64,000 bases of DNA from Pseudomonas sp. NFR16. GTDB lineage: Bacteria > Pseudomonadota > Gammaproteobacteria > Pseudomonadales > Pseudomonadaceae. The stretch lies in assembly GCF_900108875.1 (NCBI RefSeq), contig NZ_FNYJ01000003.1:393969-457968 (forward strand). The letters run 5' to 3'. Below the pieces are notes generated by a model. It was not told where the DNA came from. It did not search any database and saw only the letters and a program-made list of their open reading frames with translations. A program made the translations under genes and the position numbers. Below are positions 57,318-64,000 of the stretch, piece after piece; positions within the stretch are counted from its first letter, which is position 1; each line of letters begins with the position of its first letter.

Positions 57318-58244
57318 TCAATAGCCCTGATCCCGGGCGATCTCTCCCAGCATGGCTTGGCCTTGCTGGTGACGGCGGATGTTTGCCAGCAGGACGTTGA
57401 ACGCGCTGTCGGGCGAGGTGTTGGCGCCGATGTGTGGGGTCAGCCAGATGGCGGGGTGTTGCCAGAACGGATGGTCGGGGGCGGGCGGTTCGTCGTTCAG
57501 GACGTCGACGATCGCATGGCTCAATTGCCCGCTTGCCAGGGCATCCAGCAGGTCCCGTTCAATCAGATGGCCGCCGCGTCCGAGGTTGATCAATTGCGCG
57601 CCCTTGGGCATCGATGTGAAGGTGTTCGCGTTGAGAATCCCGCGCGTGTCATCAGTCAGTGGCAGCAGGCAGATCAGCACGTCGCACTGCGCCAGAAATG
57701 CCGGTAACCGATCGTTTCCCGCAAAGCAGCGCACACCTGGAAGGTCTTTTTCGGAGCGCGCCCAGCCGCTCAACTCGAAGCCGAACGGGCGCAGGCTCTC
57801 GAGCACGGCCGCGCCGAGATTGCCTAGGCCCATGACCCCGACGCGACGCTTCGTGGCCGGGACGAGCGGGTGCAGTTGCCACTGCCGTTCGCGCTGCTGT
57901 TGCAGGTACAGCGGGATCTGGCGATGCAGGCTCAGCACGGCGAAACAGGCGTACTCGATGATCCCCCTGGCGATGCCGGGGTCGAGCATGCGCACGACTT
58001 TGATGTGTTCGGGCAACTCGCCAAGGTCGAACTGATCCACGCCGGCCGAGGTGGCGAAAATCACCTCGAGACGGGGGAACTGTTCGTGCAGATTCTGCGG
58101 TGGCTGCCAGGCAGCGAAGTAACGCACCTGCGAGGGCTCTCCCGTGTCCGGCCACAGCCGTACGTCGATGTCCGGCGCATGTTGCCGGAACAGGGACAGC
58201 CAGGCAGGGCCGCGGGCGTCGTCGACTTTGAACAGCAAGGCCAT
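57318..58244 (-). CDS. ghrA: Glyoxylate/hydroxypyruvate reductase A
   Basis: 308-residue D-2-hydroxyacid dehydrogenase of the GhrA type, reducing glyoxylate to glycolate and hydroxypyruvate to D-glycerate with NADPH. The Rossmann motif is GLGNLGAAVLESL near residue 142. Catalytic residues are R in INLGRGGHLIE, E in NDEPPAPDHPF and H in LTPHIGANTSP. It lies 105 bp behind the tartrate dehydrogenase gene on the same strand, so the two probably share a transcript. Confidence 0.88.
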   Translation of the reverse strand: MALLFKVDDARGPAWLSLFRQHAPDIDVRLWPDTGEPSQVRYFAAWQPPQNLHEQFPRLEVIFATSAGVDQFDLGELPEHIKVVRMLDPGIARGIIEYACFAVLSLHRQIPLYLQQQRERQWQLHPLVPATKRRVGVMGLGNLGAAVLESLRPFGFELSGWARSEKDLPGVRCFAGNDRLPAFLAQCDVLICLLPLTDDTRGILNANTFTSMPKGAQLINLGRGGHLIERDLLDALASGQLSHAIVDVLNDEPPAPDHPFWQHPAIWLTPHIGANTSPDSAFNVLLANIRRHQQGQAMLGEIARDQGY

Positions 58245-58349
58245 GGGGTTCTCGCAAGCGCAGGGAAAGTCTGGTCACGATGCCAGAGGGCTGCGAAACA
58301 ATCTTCCGAAAACGTCAGGGTCAGCGGAAGATTGCGCGCTTTTTCAGGC

Positions 58350-59429
58350 TCAGACCGCAGCGGCGATCGCTTTGCCGAGGGCTTCGGTGTTGCCGGTCCC
58401 GCCGATGTCGGCCGTCAGCGGCGCGTTTTCCGGGCCCATCGACAATACGCTTTCAATGGCGGCCAGTACGGCGGCCCCGGCCTCGGGATGGCCAAGGTGC
58501 TCAAGCATCATCGCGCCGCACCAGATCTGTCCGATCGGGTTGGCGATGCCCTTGCCGGCGATGTCGGGCGCCGAGCCATGCACCGGCTCGAACAGGCTCG
58601 GGAAGTTGCGTTCCGGGTTGATGTTCGCCGAGGGCGCAATGCCGATGGTGCCGGTACACGCAGGACCCAGGTCGGAAAGAATATCGCCGAACAGGTTGCT
58701 CGCCACCACGACGTCGAACCAGTCGGGGTGCAGCACGAAGTTCGCGGTGAGAATGTCGATGTGGTACTTGTCGACGTTCACGTCCGGGTATTGCTTGCCC
58801 ATTTCGACCACGCGTTCGTCCCAGTAAGGCATGGTGATCGCAATGCCGTTGGATTTGGTCGCCGACGTCAGGTGCTTTTTCGGTCGGCTTTGCGCCAGGT
58901 CATAGGCGAACTTGAGGATGCGGTCGACGCCCACGCGGGTCATGACGGTTTCCTGCAGGACGATTTCCCGCTCGGTGCCAGGGAACATCTTGCCGCCGAC
59001 GCTTGAGTACTCGCCTTCGGTGTTCTCGCGGACCACCCAGAAATCGATGTCGCCGGGCTTGCGATTGGCCAGTGGCGCCTTCACGCCGGGCATCAGGCGG
59101 CAGGGTCGCAGGTTGACGTACTGGTCGAATTCGCGACGGAACTGCAACAGCGAATCCCACAGCGAAATGTGATCCGGCACCACGTCGGGCCAGCCCACCG
59201 CGCCGAAGTAGATCGCGTCATACCCCTTGAGCACCTCGAACCAGTTGTCGGGCATCATTTTGCCGTGGGCCAGGTAGTAATCGGCGCTGGCGAAATCGAA
59301 CCAGTCCCATTGCAAGTCCAGATCGTGGCGGGCGGCCACGGCGTCCAGCACGCGCACGCCTTCCGGCATGACCTCCTTGCCAATGCCGTCGCCGGGGATG
59401 ACGGCGATTTTGTACCGGGCCTTGCTCAT
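58350..59429 (-). CDS. ttuC: Tartrate dehydrogenase / D-malate dehydrogenase (decarboxylating)
   Basis: 359-residue enzyme of the isopropylmalate/isocitrate dehydrogenase family. Marks: IAVIPGDGIGKEVMPEGVRV at the N-terminus, RENTEGEYS near residue 135 and the NLFGDILSDLGPACTGTIG signature near 245. Such enzymes oxidise tartrate or D-malate with NAD, some with decarboxylation. Isopropylmalate dehydrogenase itself is less likely, since the sequence lacks leu genes around it. Divergent from the LysR gene. Confidence 0.87.
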   Translation of the reverse strand: MSKARYKIAVIPGDGIGKEVMPEGVRVLDAVAARHDLDLQWDWFDFASADYYLAHGKMMPDNWFEVLKGYDAIYFGAVGWPDVVPDHISLWDSLLQFRREFDQYVNLRPCRLMPGVKAPLANRKPGDIDFWVVRENTEGEYSSVGGKMFPGTEREIVLQETVMTRVGVDRILKFAYDLAQSRPKKHLTSATKSNGIAITMPYWDERVVEMGKQYPDVNVDKYHIDILTANFVLHPDWFDVVVASNLFGDILSDLGPACTGTIGIAPSANINPERNFPSLFEPVHGSAPDIAGKGIANPIGQIWCGAMMLEHLGHPEAGAAVLAAIESVLSMGPENAPLTADIGGTGNTEALGKAIAAAV

Positions 59430-59550
59430 GGGTTCGACTCCTGGGTTGAGAGGCTGGGATTGAAAGCCAATGCCAGTGAGTGTATGCAGTGTTCTGGAAT
59501 TAATAATTAGCCTTCAATGAAATCCATTCTTAGATTTGGGGAAAGAATCG

Positions 59551-60468
59551 ATGAGCGCCATCGATGACCTGAGTTTCTTCCAGCAGGTGGCCAGCCGTGG
59601 CAGCCTGACCGAAGTGGCCCGTCAGTTGGGGTTATCGCTGCCGGCAGTGAGCAAGCGCTTGAGTCAACTCGAAGCTCGCCTCGGGGTGCAATTGATGCAG
59701 CGCACCACGCGCCGGCTTTCGCTGACGCCGGAAGGCACGCAGTACCTGGAAGGTGGCCGGCCCATCCTGCGCCAGCTTGAGGAATTGGAAAGCGCGCTCA
59801 ACAGTCGTCAGCCGACACTGCGCGGGCGTCTGCGGATCAACGGCACGCTCGGTTTTGGCCGACGACATCTGGCGCCGGTGGTCTCGGAGTTCGCCCGGCT
59901 GCATCCGGAACTGGAGATTTCCCTGGAGCTCAGCAGTCAGCCGCCCAGCCTGCTGGACGACCAGTTCGACCTCGGCGTGTGGATGGGCGAGCCTCCCGAT
60001 TCACGATTGATCGGCGTGCGATTGCTGGAGAATCCACGCATCCTCTGCGCGGCGCCCAGATACCTTGAAGCTATGCCTGAGCCGACCTGCGTGGCCGATC
60101 TTGCGCAGCACAACTGCATCGTTCTGCGCCAGTTCGGCAGTGATTACGCGATCTGGCGCTTTCACAAGGACGGTCGCGAATACGCACACAAAGTCAGAGG
60201 CACGCTGTCGAGCAACGATGGCGAAGTCGCCGTCGGCCTCGCACTGGAGGGGCACGGCCTGATTCTCCGATCGCGCTGGGACACGCAGGAACATCTGGAT
60301 TCCGGGCGCCTGCGCGCGGTGCTGACCGATCATCAGGCGCCGCGTGGTGACATCTTCGTGGTGTACCCGCATCGTGCGCACATCCCGCAACGCATCTCGC
60401 TGTTCGTGCGATACCTGAGCCACGCGTTGAATCAGCGCCTGCCGTTTGCAGCCGTGCGACGGGACTGA
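59551..60468 (+). CDS. LysR-family transcriptional regulator
   Basis: 305 residues. The N-terminal winged helix-turn-helix (FFQQVASRGSLTEVARQLGLSLPAVSKRLSQLE) covers residues 8-65, followed by an effector-binding domain. It diverges from ttuC by 121 bp, the usual arrangement in which a LysR protein controls its neighbour, here probably ttuC-ghrA in response to tartrate or a related hydroxyacid (inference). The intergenic AT-rich run TTAATAATTAG may hold its operator. An in-frame TTG at 59536 is less likely. Confidence 0.9.
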   Translation: MSAIDDLSFFQQVASRGSLTEVARQLGLSLPAVSKRLSQLEARLGVQLMQRTTRRLSLTPEGTQYLEGGRPILRQLEELESALNSRQPTLRGRLRINGTLGFGRRHLAPVVSEFARLHPELEISLELSSQPPSLLDDQFDLGVWMGEPPDSRLIGVRLLENPRILCAAPRYLEAMPEPTCVADLAQHNCIVLRQFGSDYAIWRFHKDGREYAHKVRGTLSSNDGEVAVGLALEGHGLILRSRWDTQEHLDSGRLRAVLTDHQAPRGDIFVVYPHRAHIPQRISLFVRYLSHALNQRLPFAAVRRD

Positions 60469-60677
60469 TGTCAACGCAGCCAAGGTTCAATTCCGGCATA
60501 ACTTGAAGACATGTTCATCCTGACTATTGGTGCATTGCCCGCTGGCGTCATGCTCTTGTAACGTCCAGATGTCCCGCTCGGTCCAACAAAAAGAAAATCT
60601 GAGCAGCGCACGACAGTGCAGGGTGTCCTTCAGGTTTTTTGAGCTGCCGAATTAATCTACGTCCAGGATGATTTGCC

Positions 60678-61730
60678 ATGAAAACCTTGTCTGTTGCTGC
60701 AGCTTTCGGTTCCGTCTTATCCCTGTTGAGTCTTTCGGTGGCGTGCGCGAGCAGTGCCTTGGCGGCTGGAGAGATCACCTTCGTTTCCCAAGGTGGCGCT
60801 TACCAGGAAGCCCAGACCAAAGCCATTCTGGACCCTGCCGCAAAGACCCTCGGCATGACCATCAAACAGGACAGCGCCCCCGATGCATGGCCGATGGTCA
60901 AGGCCATGGGCGATGCGAAAAAGCCCGTCTGGGACGTGATCGACACGCCGCCCTCCAACTGCGTTCGCGGTGGCAACGAAGGGCTGATCGAGCCGCTGGA
61001 CCTGAGCAAGATGCCCAATGTGCAAAACATGCCGGCGCAATACCGCACGCCGTATTCGGTGGCTTACGAGTTCTATTCTTCGGTGATCGGTTACAACAAG
61101 AAGACCCTGAAGAAAATCCCGCAGACCTGGGCCGAATTCTGGGACGTGAAGAATTTCCCCGGCACCCGCGCGTTGCGCAACGACCCGATGAGCACGCTGG
61201 AGGCGGCATTACTCTCCGACGGCGTGCCGCGTGACAAGCTGTACCCGCTGGATGTCGACCGTGCCTACAAGCGGCTTGAGCAAATCAAGCCGAACATTGC
61301 CGTGTGGTGGACGTCCGGCGGCCAGTCGGCTCAGTTGCTCGCCGATGGCGAGGTCGACATGCTGATGATCTGGAACGGTCGCGCCAGTGCCGTGCAGAAG
61401 AGCAATCCCGACGTCGCCTTCACCTACAACGACGGCTTGTTGCAGAACACCCAGCTGTGCATCCTCAAAGACGCGCCGAACTACGCGGCCGCGGTGACGT
61501 TCATCAACGAAGCGCTGTCGCCCGAACTGCAGGCTAACCTGCCGCTGTACATCGATTACGGCCCCGGCAACCCTGCAGCCTTCGGCACCGGGAAGATCAC
61601 CGAGCAACGGGCCAGGGAGCTGCCTAGCTCGCCGGACAACGCCGCCAGACAAGCCTTGATGTCCGAGGAATGGTGGGCATCGCCGGCCGGTATCGCGGCG
61701 AAGGATCGCTGGCTCAAGTTCGTTCAGTGA
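60678..61730 (+). CDS. PotD-like ABC transporter substrate-binding protein
   Basis: 350 residues. A signal peptide (MKTLSVAAAFGSVLSLLSLSV to ALAAG) precedes a periplasmic binding protein of the spermidine/putrescine (PotD-like, type 2) group: ITFVSQGGAYQEAQTKAI at the mature start and WDVIDTPPSNCVRGG. No permease or ATPase gene lies beside it, so the rest of the transporter must be elsewhere or outside the window. The GMC gene follows after 15 bp. Ligand unknown; binding proteins of this group also take opines and other small cations. Confidence 0.85.
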   Translation: MKTLSVAAAFGSVLSLLSLSVACASSALAAGEITFVSQGGAYQEAQTKAILDPAAKTLGMTIKQDSAPDAWPMVKAMGDAKKPVWDVIDTPPSNCVRGGNEGLIEPLDLSKMPNVQNMPAQYRTPYSVAYEFYSSVIGYNKKTLKKIPQTWAEFWDVKNFPGTRALRNDPMSTLEAALLSDGVPRDKLYPLDVDRAYKRLEQIKPNIAVWWTSGGQSAQLLADGEVDMLMIWNGRASAVQKSNPDVAFTYNDGLLQNTQLCILKDAPNYAAAVTFINEALSPELQANLPLYIDYGPGNPAAFGTGKITEQRARELPSSPDNAARQALMSEEWWASPAGIAAKDRWLKFVQ

Positions 61731-61745
61731 CGGCGAGGTCCTTCG

Positions 61746-63470
61746 ATGATCGATTACCTGATTCTGGGAGGCGGTTCGGCGGGCTGTGTGCTCGCCGCGC
61801 GGCTCTCGGAGGACCCGAACGTGCAGGTCTGCCTGATCGAAGCGGGGCGGGACATCTCGGCGCAGACCATGCCGCCGGCGATCCGCAGCCGCTATCCCGG
61901 TCGTGCCTATCTGGACGTGAGCAATATCTGGAAAAGTCTGACGGCGTTCATGGGCCTGCGGGCGAACGCTTCGCGGCGTTACGAGCAGGCGCGGATACTC
62001 GGCGGCGGCTCGGCGATCAATGCCTTGATGACCAACCGTGGTGCCCCCGCCGACTATGACGAATGGGAGACGCTTGGCGCCGACGGCTGGAACTGGGCCA
62101 CCTGCCTGCCGTACTTTCGCAAGCTGGAAAACGACACGGATTTCAACGGACCGCCGCACGCAGCGCTTCATGGCAGCGATGGCCCGGTACGGATTCGTCG
62201 CACGCCCGCGCAGTTTCTGTCGCCGTTCGTCAATAAGGTGATTCAGGTCTTCGCCGCGCAAGGCCTGGCGCACAAGCCTGATCAGAATGGGCCGTGGGAA
62301 GATGGCACTTACGTCGGCGCCATCGGGGTCAGCGAGCAGGGCGAACGGATTCCCACCTCCGTGTGCTACCTGACCGACGAGGTGCGTCGGCGCAGCAATC
62401 TGACGCTGCGTACTCGCTGCGTGGTCGATCGCGTGCTGATCGAAGGCCGTCGCGCCGTCGGTGCCCGGATCATCAACGCAGCGGCACAGCGCGAATCCCT
62501 GATGGCGCGGCAGGTCATCCTCTGCGCGGGGGCCATTCACAGTCCGGCGATCCTGCTGCGCAGCGGCATCGGGCCGGCGCAGGATCTGCGTTCGCTGGGC
62601 ATTCCTGTGGTCGCCGACCGGCCGGGCGTGGGTGGCAACCTGATGGAACATCCTTCGATCGCGGTTTCGGCGTTGCTGACCCGGCGTGGCCGGACACCGT
62701 TCCCTGAGGAACATCATGAGCAGGCCATCGTGCGGTTTTCTTCCGGCGTGGAAGGCGCCATGCCGGGCGACATGCACGGCGCGATCCTGTCGCGTTCAGG
62801 CTGGCATTCGATCGGTTATCGGTTGGGAACGATTTTTTTCTGGGTCAACAAATCCTTCTCCCGGGGCCGTCTGCGCCTGGCGTCCAGCGATCCCGTCGAC
62901 GAGCCGCAGGTGAACTTCGAGATGCTCTCGGATCCTCGGGATCTGCAGCGGCTCAAGCAGGCGCTGCAATTTGGCGCGCGCGCGTTGTCGAGTGACGCGC
63001 TGCGTGACGAGCGCAGTGTGGTGTTCGCCTCCAGTTACTCGCCGCGGGTGGCGAAGGTCGCGATGCCGGGTCTGTTCAATGCCTTGCAGCGCGGCGTGTT
63101 GAGTGTGCTGCTGGATATCGCCGGTCCATTGCGGGCGCTGCTGGTTCATGGCCTGGTGACTCAGGGCGTGACCCTCAAGAAACTGCTGGCCGACGATCAG
63201 GCGCTGACTGAATTCGTGCAGCGCAACGTCGGTGGCACCTGGCATCCGTCCGGCACCTGTCGCATGGGGCGGGCGGATGATCCGCTTGCCGTGACCACCG
63301 GCGATGCACGGGTGATAGGCGTCGACGCCTTGCGGGTCTGCGATGCATCGCTGATGCCGTCGATCCCGTGCGCCAACACCAACGTGCCAACGATCATGAT
63401 CGCCGAGCGCGTGGCGGATCTGATCAAGACGCCGGTGGCGCAGATGAGCGAGGCAGTCGCCCACCTGTAA
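61746..63470 (+). CDS. GMC family FAD-dependent oxidoreductase
   Basis: 574 residues. FAD binding uses LGGGSAGCVLAARL and LIEAGRD. GMC signatures are ARILGGGSAINALMTNRG near residue 85 and CAGAIHSPAILLRSGIGP near 260. The active-site histidine is in GGTWHPSGTCRMGRAD near 500, with NTNVPTIMIAERV close to the end. Fifteen bp behind the substrate-binding protein, so the pair is probably one transcript. It likely oxidises an alcohol imported by that transporter, and an aldehyde dehydrogenase gene converges on it (inference). Confidence 0.88.
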   Translation: MIDYLILGGGSAGCVLAARLSEDPNVQVCLIEAGRDISAQTMPPAIRSRYPGRAYLDVSNIWKSLTAFMGLRANASRRYEQARILGGGSAINALMTNRGAPADYDEWETLGADGWNWATCLPYFRKLENDTDFNGPPHAALHGSDGPVRIRRTPAQFLSPFVNKVIQVFAAQGLAHKPDQNGPWEDGTYVGAIGVSEQGERIPTSVCYLTDEVRRRSNLTLRTRCVVDRVLIEGRRAVGARIINAAAQRESLMARQVILCAGAIHSPAILLRSGIGPAQDLRSLGIPVVADRPGVGGNLMEHPSIAVSALLTRRGRTPFPEEHHEQAIVRFSSGVEGAMPGDMHGAILSRSGWHSIGYRLGTIFFWVNKSFSRGRLRLASSDPVDEPQVNFEMLSDPRDLQRLKQALQFGARALSSDALRDERSVVFASSYSPRVAKVAMPGLFNALQRGVLSVLLDIAGPLRALLVHGLVTQGVTLKKLLADDQALTEFVQRNVGGTWHPSGTCRMGRADDPLAVTTGDARVIGVDALRVCDASLMPSIPCANTNVPTIMIAERVADLIKTPVAQMSEAVAHL

Positions 63471-63525
63471 GGCCTTTCACGGTACGCCGCGCGCCCGTGC
63501 AACCGGGCGCGCGGCTTGCCTCGCA

Positions 63526-64000
63526 TCAGTGGCCCCAGCCCACGATTCCCTTGGTTTCCAGAAACGCTTCCAGTCCCCATTCGGCATATTCGCGGCCGTT
63601 GCCCGACTGCTTGTACCCGCCGAACGGCGCCGCCGGGTCCCACGCAGGATAGTTGACGTAGACGCTTCCGGCACGCATCTGCAGGGCGATGTCCCGCGCA
63701 CGCTGCAGATCGGACGATTGCACATAGGCGGCGAGGCCGAACACGCTGTCGTTGGCCAGTTGCACCGCGTGCGCGTCATTTTCGTACGGCTGAATCACCA
63801 GCACCGGACCGAAAATCTCCTCCCGTGCAACGGTCATCTCCGGGCTGACATGGGCGAAAATCGTCGGCTGCACGTAGTAACCCGTCGGCAGATGCGCCGG
63901 CCGTCCGGTGCCTCCGCACACCAGTTGTGCACCTTCATCGATGCCGATGGCAATCATCCGCTGGATCGCGTCGAACTGCCGTTCGCTGATCACCGGACCC
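63526..64000 (-). CDS. Aldehyde dehydrogenase, N-terminal part outside window
   Basis: Only the C-terminal 157 residues are visible; the frame is open to base 64000. The segments VTREEIFGPVLVIQPY-like (MTVAREEIFGPVLVIQPY), YVNYPAWDPAAPFGGYKQSGNGRE and LEAFLETKGIVGWGH match NAD-dependent aldehyde dehydrogenases. The catalytic cysteine lies before the window edge. It converges on the GMC gene and could handle the aldehyde that enzyme makes (inference). Confidence 0.85.
   Translation of the reverse strand, partial: GPVISERQFDAIQRMIAIGIDEGAQLVCGGTGRPAHLPTGYYVQPTIFAHVSPEMTVAREEIFGPVLVIQPYENDAHAVQLANDSVFGLAAYVQSSDLQRARDIALQMRAGSVYVNYPAWDPAAPFGGYKQSGNGREYAEWGLEAFLETKGIVGWGH

Overview
The window is a 64 kb piece of a high-GC Gammaproteobacterial chromosome. 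It almost certainly comes from a Pseudomonas of the fluorescens/syringae type. The grounds are the dapA-bamC-MBL hydrolase-purC-tRNA-Ser block, rnd-ycgL, rdgC, a bifunctional nitrate reductase, an OprD porin, EptA and LpxO, and many REP palindromes of the GTGGGAGCGAGCTTGCTCGCGA and CTTCCCGGCTAAAGCCGGTC types. The species cannot be fixed from the sequence alone.

Layout. 0-6.1 kb is housekeeping: a truncated PerM-type transporter, bcp, gcvR, then dapA-bamC-MBL hydrolase-purC and tRNA-Ser(CGA). 6.2-7.7 kb is a small accessory islet behind the tRNA: an MntA-type antitoxin, a frameshifted HepT-type toxin and two small unknown genes. 8-20.9 kb holds malic enzyme, a GMC oxidoreductase, eptA with a methyltransferase, rnd-ycgL, a D-2-hydroxyacid dehydrogenase, a nitroreductase and a run of small conserved genes (ycgN type, DUF2892, a SpoU methylase, yajD, a SpeE-like protein). 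21-26 kb holds a cyclic-nucleotide-binding protein, oligopeptidase B, a membrane protein, yafJ and a DUF2937 gene, followed by a 1 kb REP cluster with an internal duplication. 27-29.4 kb is pxpABC (5-oxoprolinase). 29.4-31.3 kb is an AT-rich accessory patch with an unknown gene and a secreted protein split by a frameshift. 31.3-48.9 kb holds a MoxR ATPase/VWA pair, a DUF748 protein, cysK, lpxO, oprD, a DMT exporter, a giant transporter-like hybrid histidine kinase, a SLAC1/TehA channel, an MFS-acyltransferase fusion, a BASS transporter and rdgC. 49.0-49.2 kb holds tRNA-Val and tRNA-Asp. 49.4-56.8 kb is the nitrate assimilation locus: nirBD on the minus strand diverges from a nitrate reductase fused to its own flavoprotein reductase. 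57.3-64 kb holds a hydroxypyruvate reductase, tartrate dehydrogenase and a LysR regulator, then an orphan substrate-binding protein, a second GMC oxidoreductase and a truncated aldehyde dehydrogenase.

The most informative non-coding structure is the 694-bp nirB/nasA divergent region. Each side has a good sigma-54 promoter (GG-N10-GC) followed by hairpins with six-base loops carrying A at position 1 and G at position 4, then an intrinsic terminator before the start codon. In both leaders the second hairpin has the same loop (AAAGGC) and shares bases with the terminator stem. This fits antitermination by an ANTAR protein such as NasT. One GCAC-N7-GTGC site between the promoters could serve as a shared NtrC enhancer. 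No nasS or nasT gene lies in the window. No rRNA, CRISPR array, prophage or intact insertion sequence was seen.
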